Of a stretch of DNA of 64,000 nucleotides, positions 31,168-41,961 are shown in pieces. The stretch spans positions 1 to 64,000 of the forward strand of contig DF241084.1 of the NCBI GenBank assembly GCA_000507305.1, given 5' to 3'. Under the pieces are notes generated by a model. That model saw only the letters and a list, made by a program, of their open reading frames with translations. It searched no databases and was not told the DNA's origin. The DNA is from Breviolum minutum Mf 1.05b.01. Its lineage: Eukaryota > Sar > Dinophyceae > Suessiales > Symbiodiniaceae. Position 1 is the first letter of the stretch, and every line of letters begins with the position of its first letter. The translations under genes and the position numbers were made by a program.

Positions 31168-33366
31168 CTGAAATAGACCGGATATGCACCATACGTGCAG
31201 GATCACCCGAGTTAGTAAGTAGTAAATGGCGGGATGATCCTCCAAGTATCCTCCTCCTGTGACTGGAACTCTTTCAAGGTCTATTGTAGGAATGTCCTAA
31301 GGATTTAGCATAGAATAGTAAGCCTTTTGTGGGGACAGACATAACGAGCCTCAAGATGAACAAGCGGAAAACCAAGGTGACATCGAGAAGGGAAGGAAAG
31401 ATATCTGGGATCAAAATTATGATATCTCAATAGATACTTTAAAAAACTAATAAACTATCGATATCAACATTTTGATAAACTACTTAGCTAAGAATAAACC
31501 GTCGAGTAGTTTCGTACAAGAATGTTCCTGTGTTTCTATTGGGCTGGTGAATTGCACTTTGCTCCTCTGAAGCAGAAACCAAATTGTTGTGTTGAGGCTG
31601 CCTTAAACAAAAACTTTGTGACAACAAGAAAGTTCCTGCTAAAAAAGGTCATCTAATTGGTGGTTCCAACCTATTTGAAACATGTTACATGTTAGTCAAA
31701 TTGGAAAATCTCCCCAGGTAGGGATGAGGAAAAGAATATTCGAAACCATTACCTTATAGTTATTCCTTAATATAATTCTTTTTTGAATTGAGTGGGTTTT
31801 TCAACCAGATCTTTCTCCACAAATTTGTCTTGACAAACATCCATTCATGGAGCCCTCCAGAAACTGCCATGGAGATCCATCCACAAAAACACCGTTGTTT
31901 AACGGGATACAGGTGATCTCTTCCTTGATATACGATCGCATTTGCAGTGAAATCTGTTGCGTTGCTTAAACAAATCCGATCCGCTCCACTTAATCCGTCT
32001 CTTGATTGGAGCGACTGAATTTGCAAGTTACCCTCGCTGAAACTAACATAGCCCCCTGAAAATGGATGGTTGGAAGATGACTTTCCTTTTGGGAAGCCGT
32101 ATTTTCAGGTGCTATGCTATTTTCAGCTCTTTACCTACCCTTATCCGACCTTGTCGAGTTTCTCGTTTATCAGGATACACATGACCTAAACAACCCATCC
32201 TCCACACTTGGATGTACCCTTGGAAGTTAGGATCAAGGGTTAGCATCAGTGGGTTATAACCCCAATATATCCCATTATTAAGCAGGTGAAATAACCCATT
32301 TACTAACCATTTACTAGCTTCCTGGGACATCCTCCATACCAAATCCTTCGTGAAAATGATTTCGTCCTTGTTGGCCAAGCGTTCCGCCACATAGGCCGCG
32401 CAACGTTTCTCAAGCTCCGCCTCTGGGGCTTAGAAAGTCGAATGGGATCTACTGGGATGACCATGGTACTTTCTCTTGATGGTTCAGAAATCCGGTAAAC
32501 TCACCAGTTGAGGTTGGTAGTTTATCTTTTCGCATTATGTACAGGGTGTTATACATTCCAGGTGGTTGTTTGGGATTTCTGAACCATCAACAGTAGTAGA
32601 TGGATTATAACTACGCATATATTTGGATTTGCATGGCCACGATGCAAAAGGAACAAGTTCCAAAAAATATGATCCCAAATGGTGGTTTGATGGCGATTTA
32701 CCATGGTACAATCCGAAAAACATCACCAATAAAACAAATCCAACCTCCTGAAAAGGTATTTGGTCTCCAAAAACATACCAACACATACCTTCTCAGGAGG
32801 TATCTAGATGTCTGGGGCAGGGTAGTAATTAGTAACCCAAGTTACAAATTCATTTAGGCCATTTATACGTAGCTAGACCAACCCTACTTATGGGACTTAA
32901 AATCAGCAGCATGGCTATTAACCACTTACGTCCGTCCTGGGATGATCCTCCCCTGACTATCAACTAATGATAAATTGGTGGTTTGGGATCCCCCCGTGGT
33001 TCGAGGCATCCGAGAAAACAATCCTTTCATAACCCATAGGATCCATGTATGGTATATTTACCTACATTTGGTTGATTTGTATGGTAAACATAGGTAAATA
33101 TACCATACATGACATGGATGCTATGGGTAAGGGGATGATCCCCCAAGTAACCCCCATGTATACCCTCCAGTAAACTAACATGGCAATGAAAATTCACCTT
33201 TCCAGTAGGAAATACATCTTCAAATGGTGGATTTTCCATTGCTATGTTAGTTTACTGGAGGGTAAATCAACCAACCAATTCATATCCCACATGGCGTTTT
33301 TGTGTGTCGTCGAGGCACACCATGGATTTCATGTTCGCTTCGATCCACCAAGCGCCATTGACTCAC
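31168..33366. repeat. Repeat block: C, B, E, D, G, N, F, H, A copies
   Basis: C at about 31651-31755, B at about 32029-32130, E at about 32212-32336, D at 32467-32595, G at about 32618-32740, N at about 32737-32812, F at about 32800-32955, H at 33033-33127 and A at 33161-33264. A patch at 31790-32025 is open on the minus strand but unconvincing. No gene called. Confidence 0.65.
33161..33264. repeat. Family A MITE with near-perfect arms
   Basis: TACCCTCCAGTAAACTAACA at the left, exactly mirrored by TGTTAGTTTACTGGAGGGTA at the right. Total 104 bp, flanked by TA. A related site without the element occurs at about 34485-34540, which fixes the element ends. Confidence 0.92.
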
Positions 33367-33408
33367 CAAGGAGGATTGCCTCAAGATTTCACGGCTCGCT
33401 GCTGAGGT
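33367..33408 (-). CDS. Possible small exon
   Basis: CATCCTCAACAG|ACC to a perfect donor TTG|GTGAGT gives TSAASREILRQSSL. Fourteen codons are too few to judge coding potential; the donor is the main evidence. Confidence 0.28.
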
Positions 33409-33416
33409 CTGTTGAG

Positions 33417-33585
33417 GATGTACCCCGATCCCAACATGGGCCCCCTTATGGGAAATCCCTAAAAGCAGCCCTATGTTACGTGGGTATGGCCATGGGTTTT
33501 TTCATCACCAGGAATCCCATCCGAGAACACAAGCTAAACACCATGCGTACACCGTTAGGGGTACACCCCATTGTCCCTTGAGTGA
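33417..33585 (+). repeat. Family P repeat, copy 1
   Basis: From TGTACCCCGATCCCAACATG to GGGGTACACCCCATTGTCCC. Copy 2 is at 35215-35385 in the same orientation. The short ends TGTACCCC / GGGGTACA are inverted. Confidence 0.75.
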
Positions 33586-33729
33586 TGCAAGTGAAGACGT
33601 TCCAACATATGTTCAACTGTTTCAACTGTTCAACATTGAGGGAGTTGTTGTTCGACTGTTTTAACAGATGGGACTCAATGAACAAAACTGGATTCAACCC
33701 AATTTCACCAAAACTATCAAAAAACTCAA

Positions 33730-33837
33730 CTAACTACAAAAAAAGGAACTTGTTTTTTGCTGTGTAGAAAGGTCCAAAAATCGATCTTGGTATAAAGTAC
33801 CTGCTACAAAATTGCTTTGCCCAATTTCTGGACTCAT
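33730..33837 (-). CDS. Weak small frame
   Basis: A minus ATG opens MSPEIGQSNFVAGTLYQDRF, then LDLSTQQKTSSFFCS before TAG. A TTTGTAGCAGGTACTTTATA stretch inside resembles one near 62340-62370, so part of it may be repetitive. Confidence 0.25.
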   Translation of the reverse strand: MSPEIGQSNFVAGTLYQDRFLDLSTQQKTSSFFCS

Positions 33838-33897
33838 CAAACTTTTAAGGCAAGCGACCACTCAACCGCCGACTAATCAATCACCAATACTTGGATG

Positions 33898-34012
33898 TCC
33901 CAGGAAGTTAGTACATGGTTAGTAAGTGGGTTATAACCCCAGTATATCCCATTTATAAGTAGGTTATAATCCATTTACTAACCATTTACTAACTTCCTGG
34001 GACATCCAAGTA
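33898..34012. repeat. Family E MITE-like element
   Basis: TACTTGGATGTCCCAGGAAG mirrored by CTTCCTGGGACATCCAAGTA, with nearly complete arms of about 55 bp. Other copies: 13544-13688, 15480-15618, 32212-32336, 37350-37481, 39441-39535, 51645-51772, 60518-60570 (partial), 61618-61718. Confidence 0.9.
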
Positions 34013-34077
34013 TGAATCTCTTGGAGCGAAGCCATGGAAAATCTGTCTTGCTTTGGCTCTCCCCCCTGTCTCTATAG

Positions 34078-34183
34078 GCTAAACTTCCCTACTGAAAATT
34101 GCTCACAACGTGCTGTCCAAACTTTCCAAGTGCTTAAGTCCAACAGGGGTCATTTTTTGAAACCAACCCAAACAATGCACTGA
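34078..34183 (+). CDS. Putative exon
   Basis: A pyrimidine-rich acceptor (CTCTCCCCCCTGTCTCTATAG|G) opens LNFPTENCSQRAVQTFQVLK and SNR. Then the sequence enters a repeat shared with about 63745-63800 (ACCCAAACAATGCACT). The true exon probably ends near 34147. Confidence 0.38.
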
Positions 34184-34484
34184 TTATAAGGGAAATCCCT
34201 GAAAATCACTCATCAGCAACGTTGTAAATAGGGCAAAACTGAGTACACAGAAAGCAAATCCACGTAAGCCAGATTTTTCCAAGTGAGCCAACTTGATTCC
34301 CCAAATGGAGGTCGCCAACAGCCCCCGTCAAGGTCATTTTAAAACCCCCTCAAAATGGTCACGAACGGAAGAACCTGTTGTGGAACTCAAATCATGGGAA
34401 TCTAAGGGTTTTTTCCCCCAATGCCACCCCCCTCAAGAAATAAGGCCTTATTAAGGAACTATTAACCCTTAGATTCCCATGAAG

Positions 34485-34540
34485 TACAGTAACCCCCACG
34501 TATAAATCAACCAACCAACCAATTCATATCCCACATATCC
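34485..34540. other. Empty site matching the family A insertion at 33161
   Basis: AACCCCCACGTATAAATCAA here matches AACCCCCATGTA...AATCAACCAACCAATT around 33150-33285, without the 104-bp element. Only the TA at the junction is duplicated in the filled copy. Confidence 0.85.
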
Positions 34541-35214
34541 CAAAACGCCGGCCGAAAAAAGGGAAACCAATGCTGAAATAGTCCCTGATCATAAGGCCAG
34601 CTATTTCTTGGGGTGGCATTGAGCGGGTTGGTCTTAGGTTCCCATATGAATAGTCCAAATGGGACTCGAGGTTGGTTCAACTTTCAGGTACCGAAACTGG
34701 AGGGTTTCCTGTTCCCCTTGTTTTCAGGCTGTTTTGGGGGGTGGGGTTTCCCGTATCCATAAGCCACCACATTTAAGAGAACCTACCAAATCAAAAGGGG
34801 CTAAGATACAGTATAAGGGACGATTTGCCAAAGATTTGCAATTTGTATAAATGGGTGGCTATCAATTTGGATTAAAAAATGCTTGTTTCACCAAACATCC
34901 ATCCCTTAAGAAAACTGGTTGTCGTATTGCATCTAAGACATCTTAATGAGAACTTCATTTTTCCCAGTGGCGTTATCCATCTTAAGGAAGAATAAAGATG
35001 AACTTATTCACCAAAAGTTTCAGGTACCTAAAATGGAGGGTTTCCTGTTCCCCTTATTTTCAGGCTGTTTTGGAGGTGGGGTTTCCTTTACATAAGCCGT
35101 ATCCATACAGCTTATATAGGTGAGGATTCCTCCATGTTAGGTACCTCAAATGTTTGCTGACTTATTCCATGTCTGGTTTTGGTTAGTTGTCAACAACCCG
35201 CAAGGCATAGGCAG

Positions 35215-35385
35215 GGATGCACCCCGATCCCAACATGGGCCCCCTATGGGAAATCCCTAAAAGCAGCCCTATGTTACGTGGGTATGGCCATGGGTTTTTC
35301 ATCACCAGGAATCCCATCCGAGAACACACGCTAAATACCATGGATACACCGTGGCCGGGGGTACACCCAATTGTCCCTTCCAAGT
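35215..35385 (+). repeat. Family P repeat, copy 2
   Basis: About 170 bp, a direct repeat of 33417-33585 with scattered differences (for example TGCACCCC at the start). The 1.63 kb between the copies holds E, M and J elements. Confidence 0.75.
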
Positions 35386-36595
35386 TGCAAATCCAACACA
35401 CTGGTAGGTTCGGTGTTCACCAAGGGTAGAGCCTCGTTCGCTTCGGAGTGACATGGGGGTAGCCGGTAGCCCCTCCTGCGGCTATTTCACCCTACTTGTA
35501 GGGGTTATAACCCTATATTTATAACTGGTAAGGGCCCACCTTGAAGGGAATTGAACACAGAAAAAAACGAACACGAAATGAGGTTGTGACATAGAATGAA
35601 GTCTGGGATATGAACCCTAATTATAGTGATGATTTTACCCCATTTGTAACTGGTTTTTGGGCCCATCTTGTAGTTGCGTTTCGTGAATGATGTTTTGCTG
35701 GAACACACAATTCTTCAATTGATTCCGACTGTTTAGTATTTATGTGTGGGATTTCTATTCCCAAACAAATGTGTAAAGTGTCACCGTTCAACTGGTACTA
35801 GGGAGAAATTAATTTTGAAACGTCAGAAATGCGAGATGCTTGATGGTCATGTTTTTTTCGAACGGTTGCGTTGATCATTGATATCTTTGTTAAGCTGAAT
35901 ACAATGCTTGGAAATGTAAAACGCCATAGTACAGCAATGGGGGTAATTCTAATCAACCTGGTCTCAATGATTAACGTGAAACAAACACATTTTTGCATTC
36001 CATCCTAAATTATACTGCTGGGTTCATAGGACTCCGCACAATGGCTGGGTAATGTAACCCCTATATATGCACTAAATCGCCTATTGCTCTCATGGCGTAT
36101 TGCTGTATTACCACTTGAAGATCTTGAAGTCGCCATTTGAAGAGTTGAGAAAACTGGAACTGGTCCAGTTGTTACTAGCGGAGTATAGTTGGGGGATCAT
36201 CCCAGGACGGACGTAAGTAGTTAGTAACTCCCATTTATAAGATATGAAAAGGCAATTTGGAAGGGGAATGACCTTACTTAGGGTAGAGGACATACTAACC
36301 ATGGTTGTTAAAAATTTACTAACCGTGATGATCTTCCAAGCAGGAAGTGATTGGAGCTATGGTAGATTATTTGCCGCGGCCAAGTGACCAACGACATTTC
36401 GCCACCGCCAGATGACTATAGGTGGGACATACCCCGAAACGACATGACTCAAACTGGGCTACACCCAATCGCTCTTTGGGGTATCATTATTTTGGATAAC
36501 CTCCCACATACACCCTTGAGAAGATTTATCGCCTGGTGATCCTAAATAATCAAAAAGAGTCTTGAGGAAACATGATGCTTGACATAAACCCTAGA

Positions 36596-36685
36596 CTTCC
36601 AAACACCTCCTGAAAAGATATTTGGACCCCCCAAAACATACCTAAAAAACCTTCTCAGGATGTATTTGGATGTCTAGGGTAACAC
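36596..36685. repeat. Family N hairpin element
   Basis: CTTCCAAACACCTCCTGAAA mirrored by TTCTCAGGATGTATTTGGATG, ending TCTAGGG. Relatives at about 32737-32812, 42707-42787, 44483-44588. Confidence 0.65.
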
Positions 36686-36789
36686 ATAAACTTACCTTGG
36701 ATCTCTGACTCTTCCATTTGTGGGGAAACAACGGCCCGGTGAAACACCCCGGGTAGAAAGGCGCGCTAAGGTGTGCTCATCGAAGTTTT

Positions 36790-37034
36790 TGCTTGGAGGA
36801 TCATCCCAGGACTTGTAAGTAGTTAGGATCACCTCCATTTATAAGCCATTTCCACCCCCAAAGTTTAACATAGGACCTGAAAATGATGGTTTCCAAAAGG
36901 GATCTCCTTTTCCAGGGTGCCACTTTCAGGTTCCATGTTAGACTTGAGGAGTGTAGGGGAATAACCCTACTTCGGGAACTTACTAACCATGGTCCATGGT
37001 TATTAAACACTTACCAACTGGGATGATCCTCCAC
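36790..37034. repeat. Family F element with a nested family B element
   Basis: F runs from CTTGGAGGATCATCCCAGG to TGGGATGATCCTCCA. A B element (36851-36955, AAGTTTAACATAGGACCTGA ... TTCCATGTTAGACTTGAGG) splits it after TTATAAGCCATTTCC. F resumes GGGGAATAACCC. B is therefore younger than this F copy. Confidence 0.75.
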
Positions 37035-38081
37035 ATGCGGGGGTATCTCCCTATGATGGTTCCGGATTTTGATACCCCCCCCAATCGCTCCGTTCCCCAC
37101 CATTCGCACAAGCTACAAGATGGGCCCCTACCAATTACAACCCCTATAAGTTCACCATTTATTTCCGGCCATTTATAGTCGCACCATAACCCCATTTGGA
37201 ACGGCCCATCTTGCAGGGAATCTTCATCCCAGAAACTGTGCTCAAGCCATGCGTTGAACGTTCTCGCTCTTGGAACCTTAGGGACTTTCTCCAAAAAAAA
37301 GGAAGAAACCAATGGGAAATTGGTTGGTGGTTTGGGGCCCGGTGCTGGGATGTCCCAGGAATTTAAGGATCAATGGTTAGTAAATTGGGTTATAATCTAC
37401 TTACACATGGGATATATTAGGGTGAAATAACCCACTGATCCTAATGTTTGATCCTAACTTCTGTCCCGGGACATCCAAGTTGTTTGGATTTCTGCAATCC
37501 CCGAAATAAAAAGGGCTTGCTATGAAAGGGCATCCCAACGATTCGAGGGCCCCGAAGCACGTCCCAAATGAAACTTGCAGAAGTATCATAAAACACAAGA
37601 AAACACAAAAAAACTGGTCTTTACACCCTGGAAGATTAACATGGACCATAATCATGGAGGTTTGGAAGATCATTTTCCTTTCTAAATGGGGTGATTTGTA
37701 GGTTCCATGTTAATCTTCCAGGGTGTATTTGAGAACAGTCTCAATTACTTATGACATACAATTATACTGGTTGACTGGTAGGAATCCCTGTAATAGTGTA
37801 TCTAGGATCCAAATAGAACTCCCTATATCTAGACAAAATAGCCAAAGTTTTTTTGCGTAGTTACAGCTCAGTGGCATTTGGGTAGGCTTTGGACAATTTG
37901 CAAATAAACTGATAACAATGTATATCTACAAAACAAATTGCGCACGTCAAATTGGATGATTTCCCAAAGGTTAGGGGTGAAAAGTCCAAGAATATTTGAA
38001 CCCCCCAGATAGTATGGTATGTACACAATCCCTAAATATGTTCCAACCACCCCCAGTGTTTTTCTTCGCTGCTAAAGTATT

Positions 38082-38402
38082 CTACCGTACTGGGAAGTAC
38101 TTCCGGGCAGCACACCCTTGCTGGCAATTAAAAACAATGGTTCGTTCGACACTTGGTAAATTGGACAGCCGGCTATCATTGTTCACTAGAGCGTCAATTA
38201 AATAGGGAGAGTATGAATTGAAATGCCGAATATGCGACCACTGACTTGCCATGCTTATAGGATTGACGGCCACATCAGCATCATGTAACCTTGTCTTCTC
38301 AATCACAGGCAGTGTGTACTCTCTAAGTACACCAACCTTCAGCAAAGCAGATACCATTGAAACTCTCTGTGATTTGTTGGCAGCAATGGTGCCAAAAGCC
38401 AT
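38082..38402 (-). CDS. Long coding segment, downstream part of a frameshifted pair
   Basis: The minus frame from ATG at 38402 reads MAFGTIAANKSQRVSMVSAL, then LKVGVLREYTLPVIEKTRLH, DADVAVNPISMASQWSHIRH, DALVNNDSRLSNLPSVERTI and NCQQGCAARKYFPVR before TAG. It has 106 residues without an intron, one of the longest convincing frames here. It overlaps the end of another good frame (38339-38592) that would run straight into it with a single frame change. No family recognised. Confidence 0.65.
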   Translation of the reverse strand: MAFGTIAANKSQRVSMVSALLKVGVLREYTLPVIEKTRLHDADVAVNPISMASQWSHIRHFNSYSPYLIDALVNNDSRLSNLPSVERTIVFNCQQGCAARKYFPVR

Positions 38403-38592
38403 GCGTCAGCAGAGTCACCAGTATCAATAGGAGCCAATTGCCATCCCACCATGTTGTAGAATTGAAATAGCTCAGGCACAACATTGCTCTTGGCTTTTGA
38501 CCCATCTACCAGCTCCTCAACGTCAGGTGGCACAACAATGTCAACCTCACGGGTAGTACTTGGTGTGAACCCGCTTGCTAATATGAAAGTTC
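38339..38592 (-). CDS. Upstream part of the frameshifted pair
   Basis: The acceptor GATCTCACAG|GA opens TFILASGFTPSTTREVDIVV, then PPDVEELVDGSKAKSNVVPE, then LFQFYNMVGWQLAPIDTGDS. Quality drops after about 38405, exactly where the +1 frame (38082-38402) becomes good. One indel, or a very short unrecognised intron, would fuse the two into about 165 residues. It could be a pseudogene, an assembly error or recoding. Confidence 0.6.
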
Positions 38593-39329
38593 CTGTGAGA
38601 TCTGTTCAAAACCCTTGGAAGATTTCATTGTAGTGATGGAATTATACAGGTTTACATAAAAAGCTAATAAAATACCCACAAAACTGGATAGTACAACCTC
38701 CCCCTACACCAACAACCAGGGTCAACCAGGGTCAACGCATCATTAAGCATCTTCTTTTGACATCATTGGATACCTAGGCATAAAGAACTACCTGGTGGTT
38801 TCAACCCATTTGAAAACTTATTTGTCAAATGAAATGTGGCAAAAACAACAAACTATCTAAAGCCACCTATAAAATCCCATGCATCTATGCAAGATGCAAA
38901 AAAAGTGAAAGCCACCAACTACCCTCCAAGGAACTAATATATCCCACCTTAGCAAAAAGGAACATCATCTTCAAAAGTGCCTTGGGATGGGATATGTGAT
39001 TGTTCTCGGGTGTGTAGGTGACCTTTCTTTTTTTCAAATCATTAATTAAGTAAAACATCCCCCCCTCGTTGTAAGAGGGAGATACTTCAACCCTGTAAAC
39101 CACAGGTTCATCAACCCCACGTCTAACGGGGTCCCAAGAATTTGTAAGCCCAGTTTGGACGTCACACCCCGGAAAACATGGATACCTGGATACCCGAAAT
39201 GATGGGCCTTGGAAAAGGTGACTCCAGCTTTAAAATCTGGCCCTTATTGGTATCTATATGTTAAATTTTGGGATCGTTGGATCGGGACGGTGCCATGCGC
39301 CATGTATCTTTGACAGCAACAAATACAAC
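38593..39329. repeat. Repeat stretch: C remnant and a B-type element
   Basis: C-like sequence at about 38790-38867, a B-type element at 38920-39016, and the ACATGGATACC-headed element at about 39170-39265. No gene seen. Confidence 0.5.
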
Positions 39330-39386
39330 TCCGAGGAACTGTTGTCCCGTTAAAGCCTTCAGGGTGGATGTCTTGCCAGCACGGCC
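39330..39386 (-). CDS. P-loop (Walker A) exon, ROCO-like
   Basis: The acceptor GAGCTTGCCAG|GGC opens GRAGKTSTLKALTGQQFLG, which can end at a donor (GGA|GTTGTA) in phase 0, though the frame is open to about 39243. GRAGKTS is the end of a GxxxxGK[ST] nucleotide-binding loop. The first Gly would come from the previous exon, so an intron would split the P-loop. GRAGKTxxxxALxGxxF is typical of Roc GTPases in my memory. It may relate to the WDFGGQ exon at 27 kb on the same strand, but 12 kb and a plus-strand gene separate them. Confidence 0.58.
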
Positions 39387-40747
39387 CTGGCAAGCTCTGG
39401 TGGAGAACGGGTGGGTCACCTTTTTGTACCAAACGTCAATCCTCCACTTGGATGTGTCAGGAAGTTAGGATCAAAGGTTAGGATCACTGGGTTATAACCC
39501 TAATAAATCCCATTTCTAAGATTTTAAAAGTAGGTTATCCCTGAAACTAACATGGCACCTGAAAATGGATGGTTGGAATACGATCCTTTCCTTTTGGGAT
39601 GGCCTATTTTGAGGTGCAAACTGTTAGGTTTTAGGGAGGGTAGGAATCCAAGTATCACTGCGTGGAAGTATGCTTCATGTAAATTACTGGGTACCTTTCC
39701 AGTTTATCCTTCAAGCCCATTAGTTGTCAGAGGGATATATTTTTTTTTTTTCGGAAAAAACATAAAATTGTTTCTGGGAATTGTTCTTCCCAGAATAATC
39801 TTCCAGTCATTACTTTGTGAGGTTTTTTTGTGTGAGTTTGAACTGCGAAAGGCGCAAAACACGAGATGATGGATTTCCTCAAGACTAGACTAGAGTTAGG
39901 TTGGTGAGTACTGAACAGAATTATTTCAATTTGCATAAGGTAATGCTCAAAAAAAAAACAAAAATAATCTCTTAAATGGTAGTTTCTTTGATGGTGATCA
40001 ATCTGGGATCCCAATCCGTAAATCACCAAAAAAAAAACAAATCCAAAACAACAAAGGACATTTTATATAGCCATCTGGGATGTGGAACATCACCAACAAA
40101 ACATTTCCAAGACCAGTGGAATTGAGCGGGGTAATTTCGTAGCGGGTCTACAATAAGCACTGGGATGTATAAAACACGGTAAATAATGGGATTTCAACTA
40201 CCAAGCTCAACTGGTGAGTTTGCCGGATTTCTGAACCATCCACAGCCATGATCCACGTTCCAATTCCTCATCCTCACCAACCACCCATCCCCATCGCCTG
40301 ACCCACGAACATGGCCTAGCAAGCATGTGAGCCATGAGTCGAAAACCCGGGGCCCAGATACTTTCCATTGAATCCTGGTTGTTTCATAGGGAACCTTGTA
40401 GTGGTTGATGAAATAATCCCCATATATTGACCAGATGATATGGACAATGTTTCACCCCTTCTTTTGATTTCATGTATATATATATATATATCAATATAAT
40501 TCTCAACAAACAATTGCTGAAAGTCTTTTCAACATCAACAGAGGGAATCAAAAAAGAAACATCTGGGCAACATTTGAAGAAAAATCCCAATCCTGCATTT
40601 GTTCAGCTTGGGAGGAACAACAAGAACCTCCAAACCCATCTATGAAAGGCCTACAAATCCTACAAGGTGTTTCCTGGATCCAGTCTTGTTGGGGTAGTTT
40701 AGTGCCGGCCCTGAGGGCCCTCAAGCCACGAGACAAAGCTCAGCTAC
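39387..40747. repeat. Repeat block: E, B, G, D copies, AT tract
   Basis: E at about 39441-39535 next to B at 39536-39642, G at about 39930-40045, D at about 40130-40245, an L remnant at about 40360-40450 and an (AT)n tract at 40478-40492. A GC-rich patch at 40560-40740 precedes the exon at 40748. Confidence 0.55.
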
Positions 40748-40913
40748 CACTCCTCCTCCACTCTGCCATTGGGACCATCCTTGGTTGTAGCCATCATACC
40801 AGGAGCCCTCAGTCTCATACCCTTCATCCTGCTGCCATCCTTTTCCTCCCTTATTAGCTGCCTTTCCTCCTTTGCCATCGTATGGCCCTTTCCGTGACTC
40901 GAAGCCGGCACAC
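40748..40913 (-). CDS. Gly/Lys/Trp/Tyr-rich exon, RNA-binding-like tail
   Basis: The acceptor ATTTTGTCGAG|G and donor GGAGTG|GTAGCT enclose CAGFESRKGPYDGKGGKAAN, then KGGKGWQQDEGYETEGSWYD and GYNQGWSQWQSGGGV. GGKG and GW/GY repeats of this kind occur in low-complexity tails of RNA-binding proteins, which is the inferred role. The same minus frame stays open upstream to 41260, so the exon may be larger. The alternative end is a TGA at about 40721. Confidence 0.65.
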
Positions 40914-40929
40914 CTCGACAAAATTTGCA

Positions 40930-41260
40930 CCAACCGACGTGTATTCGGCCCGTTAAGGGGGTCGGTAGTCACTCCTCGCAACTCCTTGCAGCCGCAGCCC
41001 CGCACGCATTCGCAACAAACTGCCGCGATACGGCCCGTAATGAAAGTTCCTACAAACCAGAGGGACCTCTGAGAGGTGTCGCGACAAAAGGAACAAACAG
41101 AACGGCTGCTGTGAAACATGAAGAAATCGAGGGTCCATCTGGTCGTTTTGTTCCGTCCAAGCTTTCCATCGATACGACTTTTCCTCTTGTCCTTCCAGGC
41201 AGCCAACGATTGAGTTGCTCTGTGTCTCGAGAAGTTTGGGGTGACAAGGGACCCCCACAC
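40930..41260. CDS. GC-rich coding-like segment, strand unresolved
   Basis: Minus, same frame as the exon at 40748: RIDGKLGRNKTTRWTLDFFM, then Cys-rich AAVCCECVRGCGCKELRG. Plus: ARNESSYKPEGPLRGVATKG, then TAAVKHEEIEGPSGRFVPSK. Both are open over about 330 nt, which is unusual for this AT-rich DNA and suggests that one strand is coding. Confidence 0.42.
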
Positions 41261-41961
41261 ATAAACAAAAATAACTGGGTAATTGGGGTTACAGTTGATG
41301 GAAGAAATCCTGTACCAGTTGATGTGGATAATATCCTTTTTTTTATAGGGTTTGATACATCCCAGGTGGTGCAGGATTTATTCCATCAACAGTATCACCC
41401 TACTTATAGTGGCTATAACTCCACTTACAACTGGTAGGGGCCCCACCTCCTATGGTCCTGCTCAACAGGGTCGCGATTAAATTTTGCACAGCTGCTATCG
41501 GCCTGGATGAGTATACACCACATCCCATGAGTTATGGATTTTTGAAAGTACGGAAACGGGGGGTGTGCCACCCCAACTTCCACTTCCCAAACTAAAACTA
41601 TCTTAATTGGGTTTACTGGGGTAAACTAATGACCTCATTTACCAAGTAGAGATCCGGACAAAAATCCACTTCACCAGGGCCGGAAAGAATCTATACCTAT
41701 ACCTCTTCTACCAAGGACGGGCATCTACTTTGTTACTTGGTTTTACTTGGTTGGTTCAGGGGGTTACAAGCCATTTGTACGTAGACCAACTCCATTTAGG
41801 GGACTTACTAACCACACTTACTACATAATGCTCCTCCAAGTACCACGTCTACCTGTCAAACCTCCAGAGAGAGAAACGAAAAAACGTCACCAGGGCCATT
41901 GCCCCCCCCAAAAACGAATCAAAATCTGCAAACCTTCACCCAAACACACATCAAATGACAT
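41261..41961. repeat. D, I and F remnants
   Basis: D at 41288-41397, I at about 41390-41450, and an F remnant at about 41740-41860. Nothing coding-like. Confidence 0.55.

Larger units (their letters stand above)
34184..38081. repeat. Long repeat block without a called gene
   Basis: M at 34420-34645, J at about 34686-34780 and 35016-35145, P at 35215-35385, I at about 35490-35680, F at about 36191-36340, N at 36596-36685, F with B inside (36790-37034), I at about 37115-37215, E at about 37350-37481, B at 37622-37727, L at about 37740-37880 and a C remnant at about 37948-38010. A weak minus frame near 36360-36450 (FESCRFGVCPTYSHLAVAK) is not called. Confidence 0.6.

Noticed and set aside
33180..33581. 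133-codon plus frame
   Set aside because: The first third is a family A element and the last third is family P, which recurs at 35215. The middle is better explained by a minus-strand splice donor.
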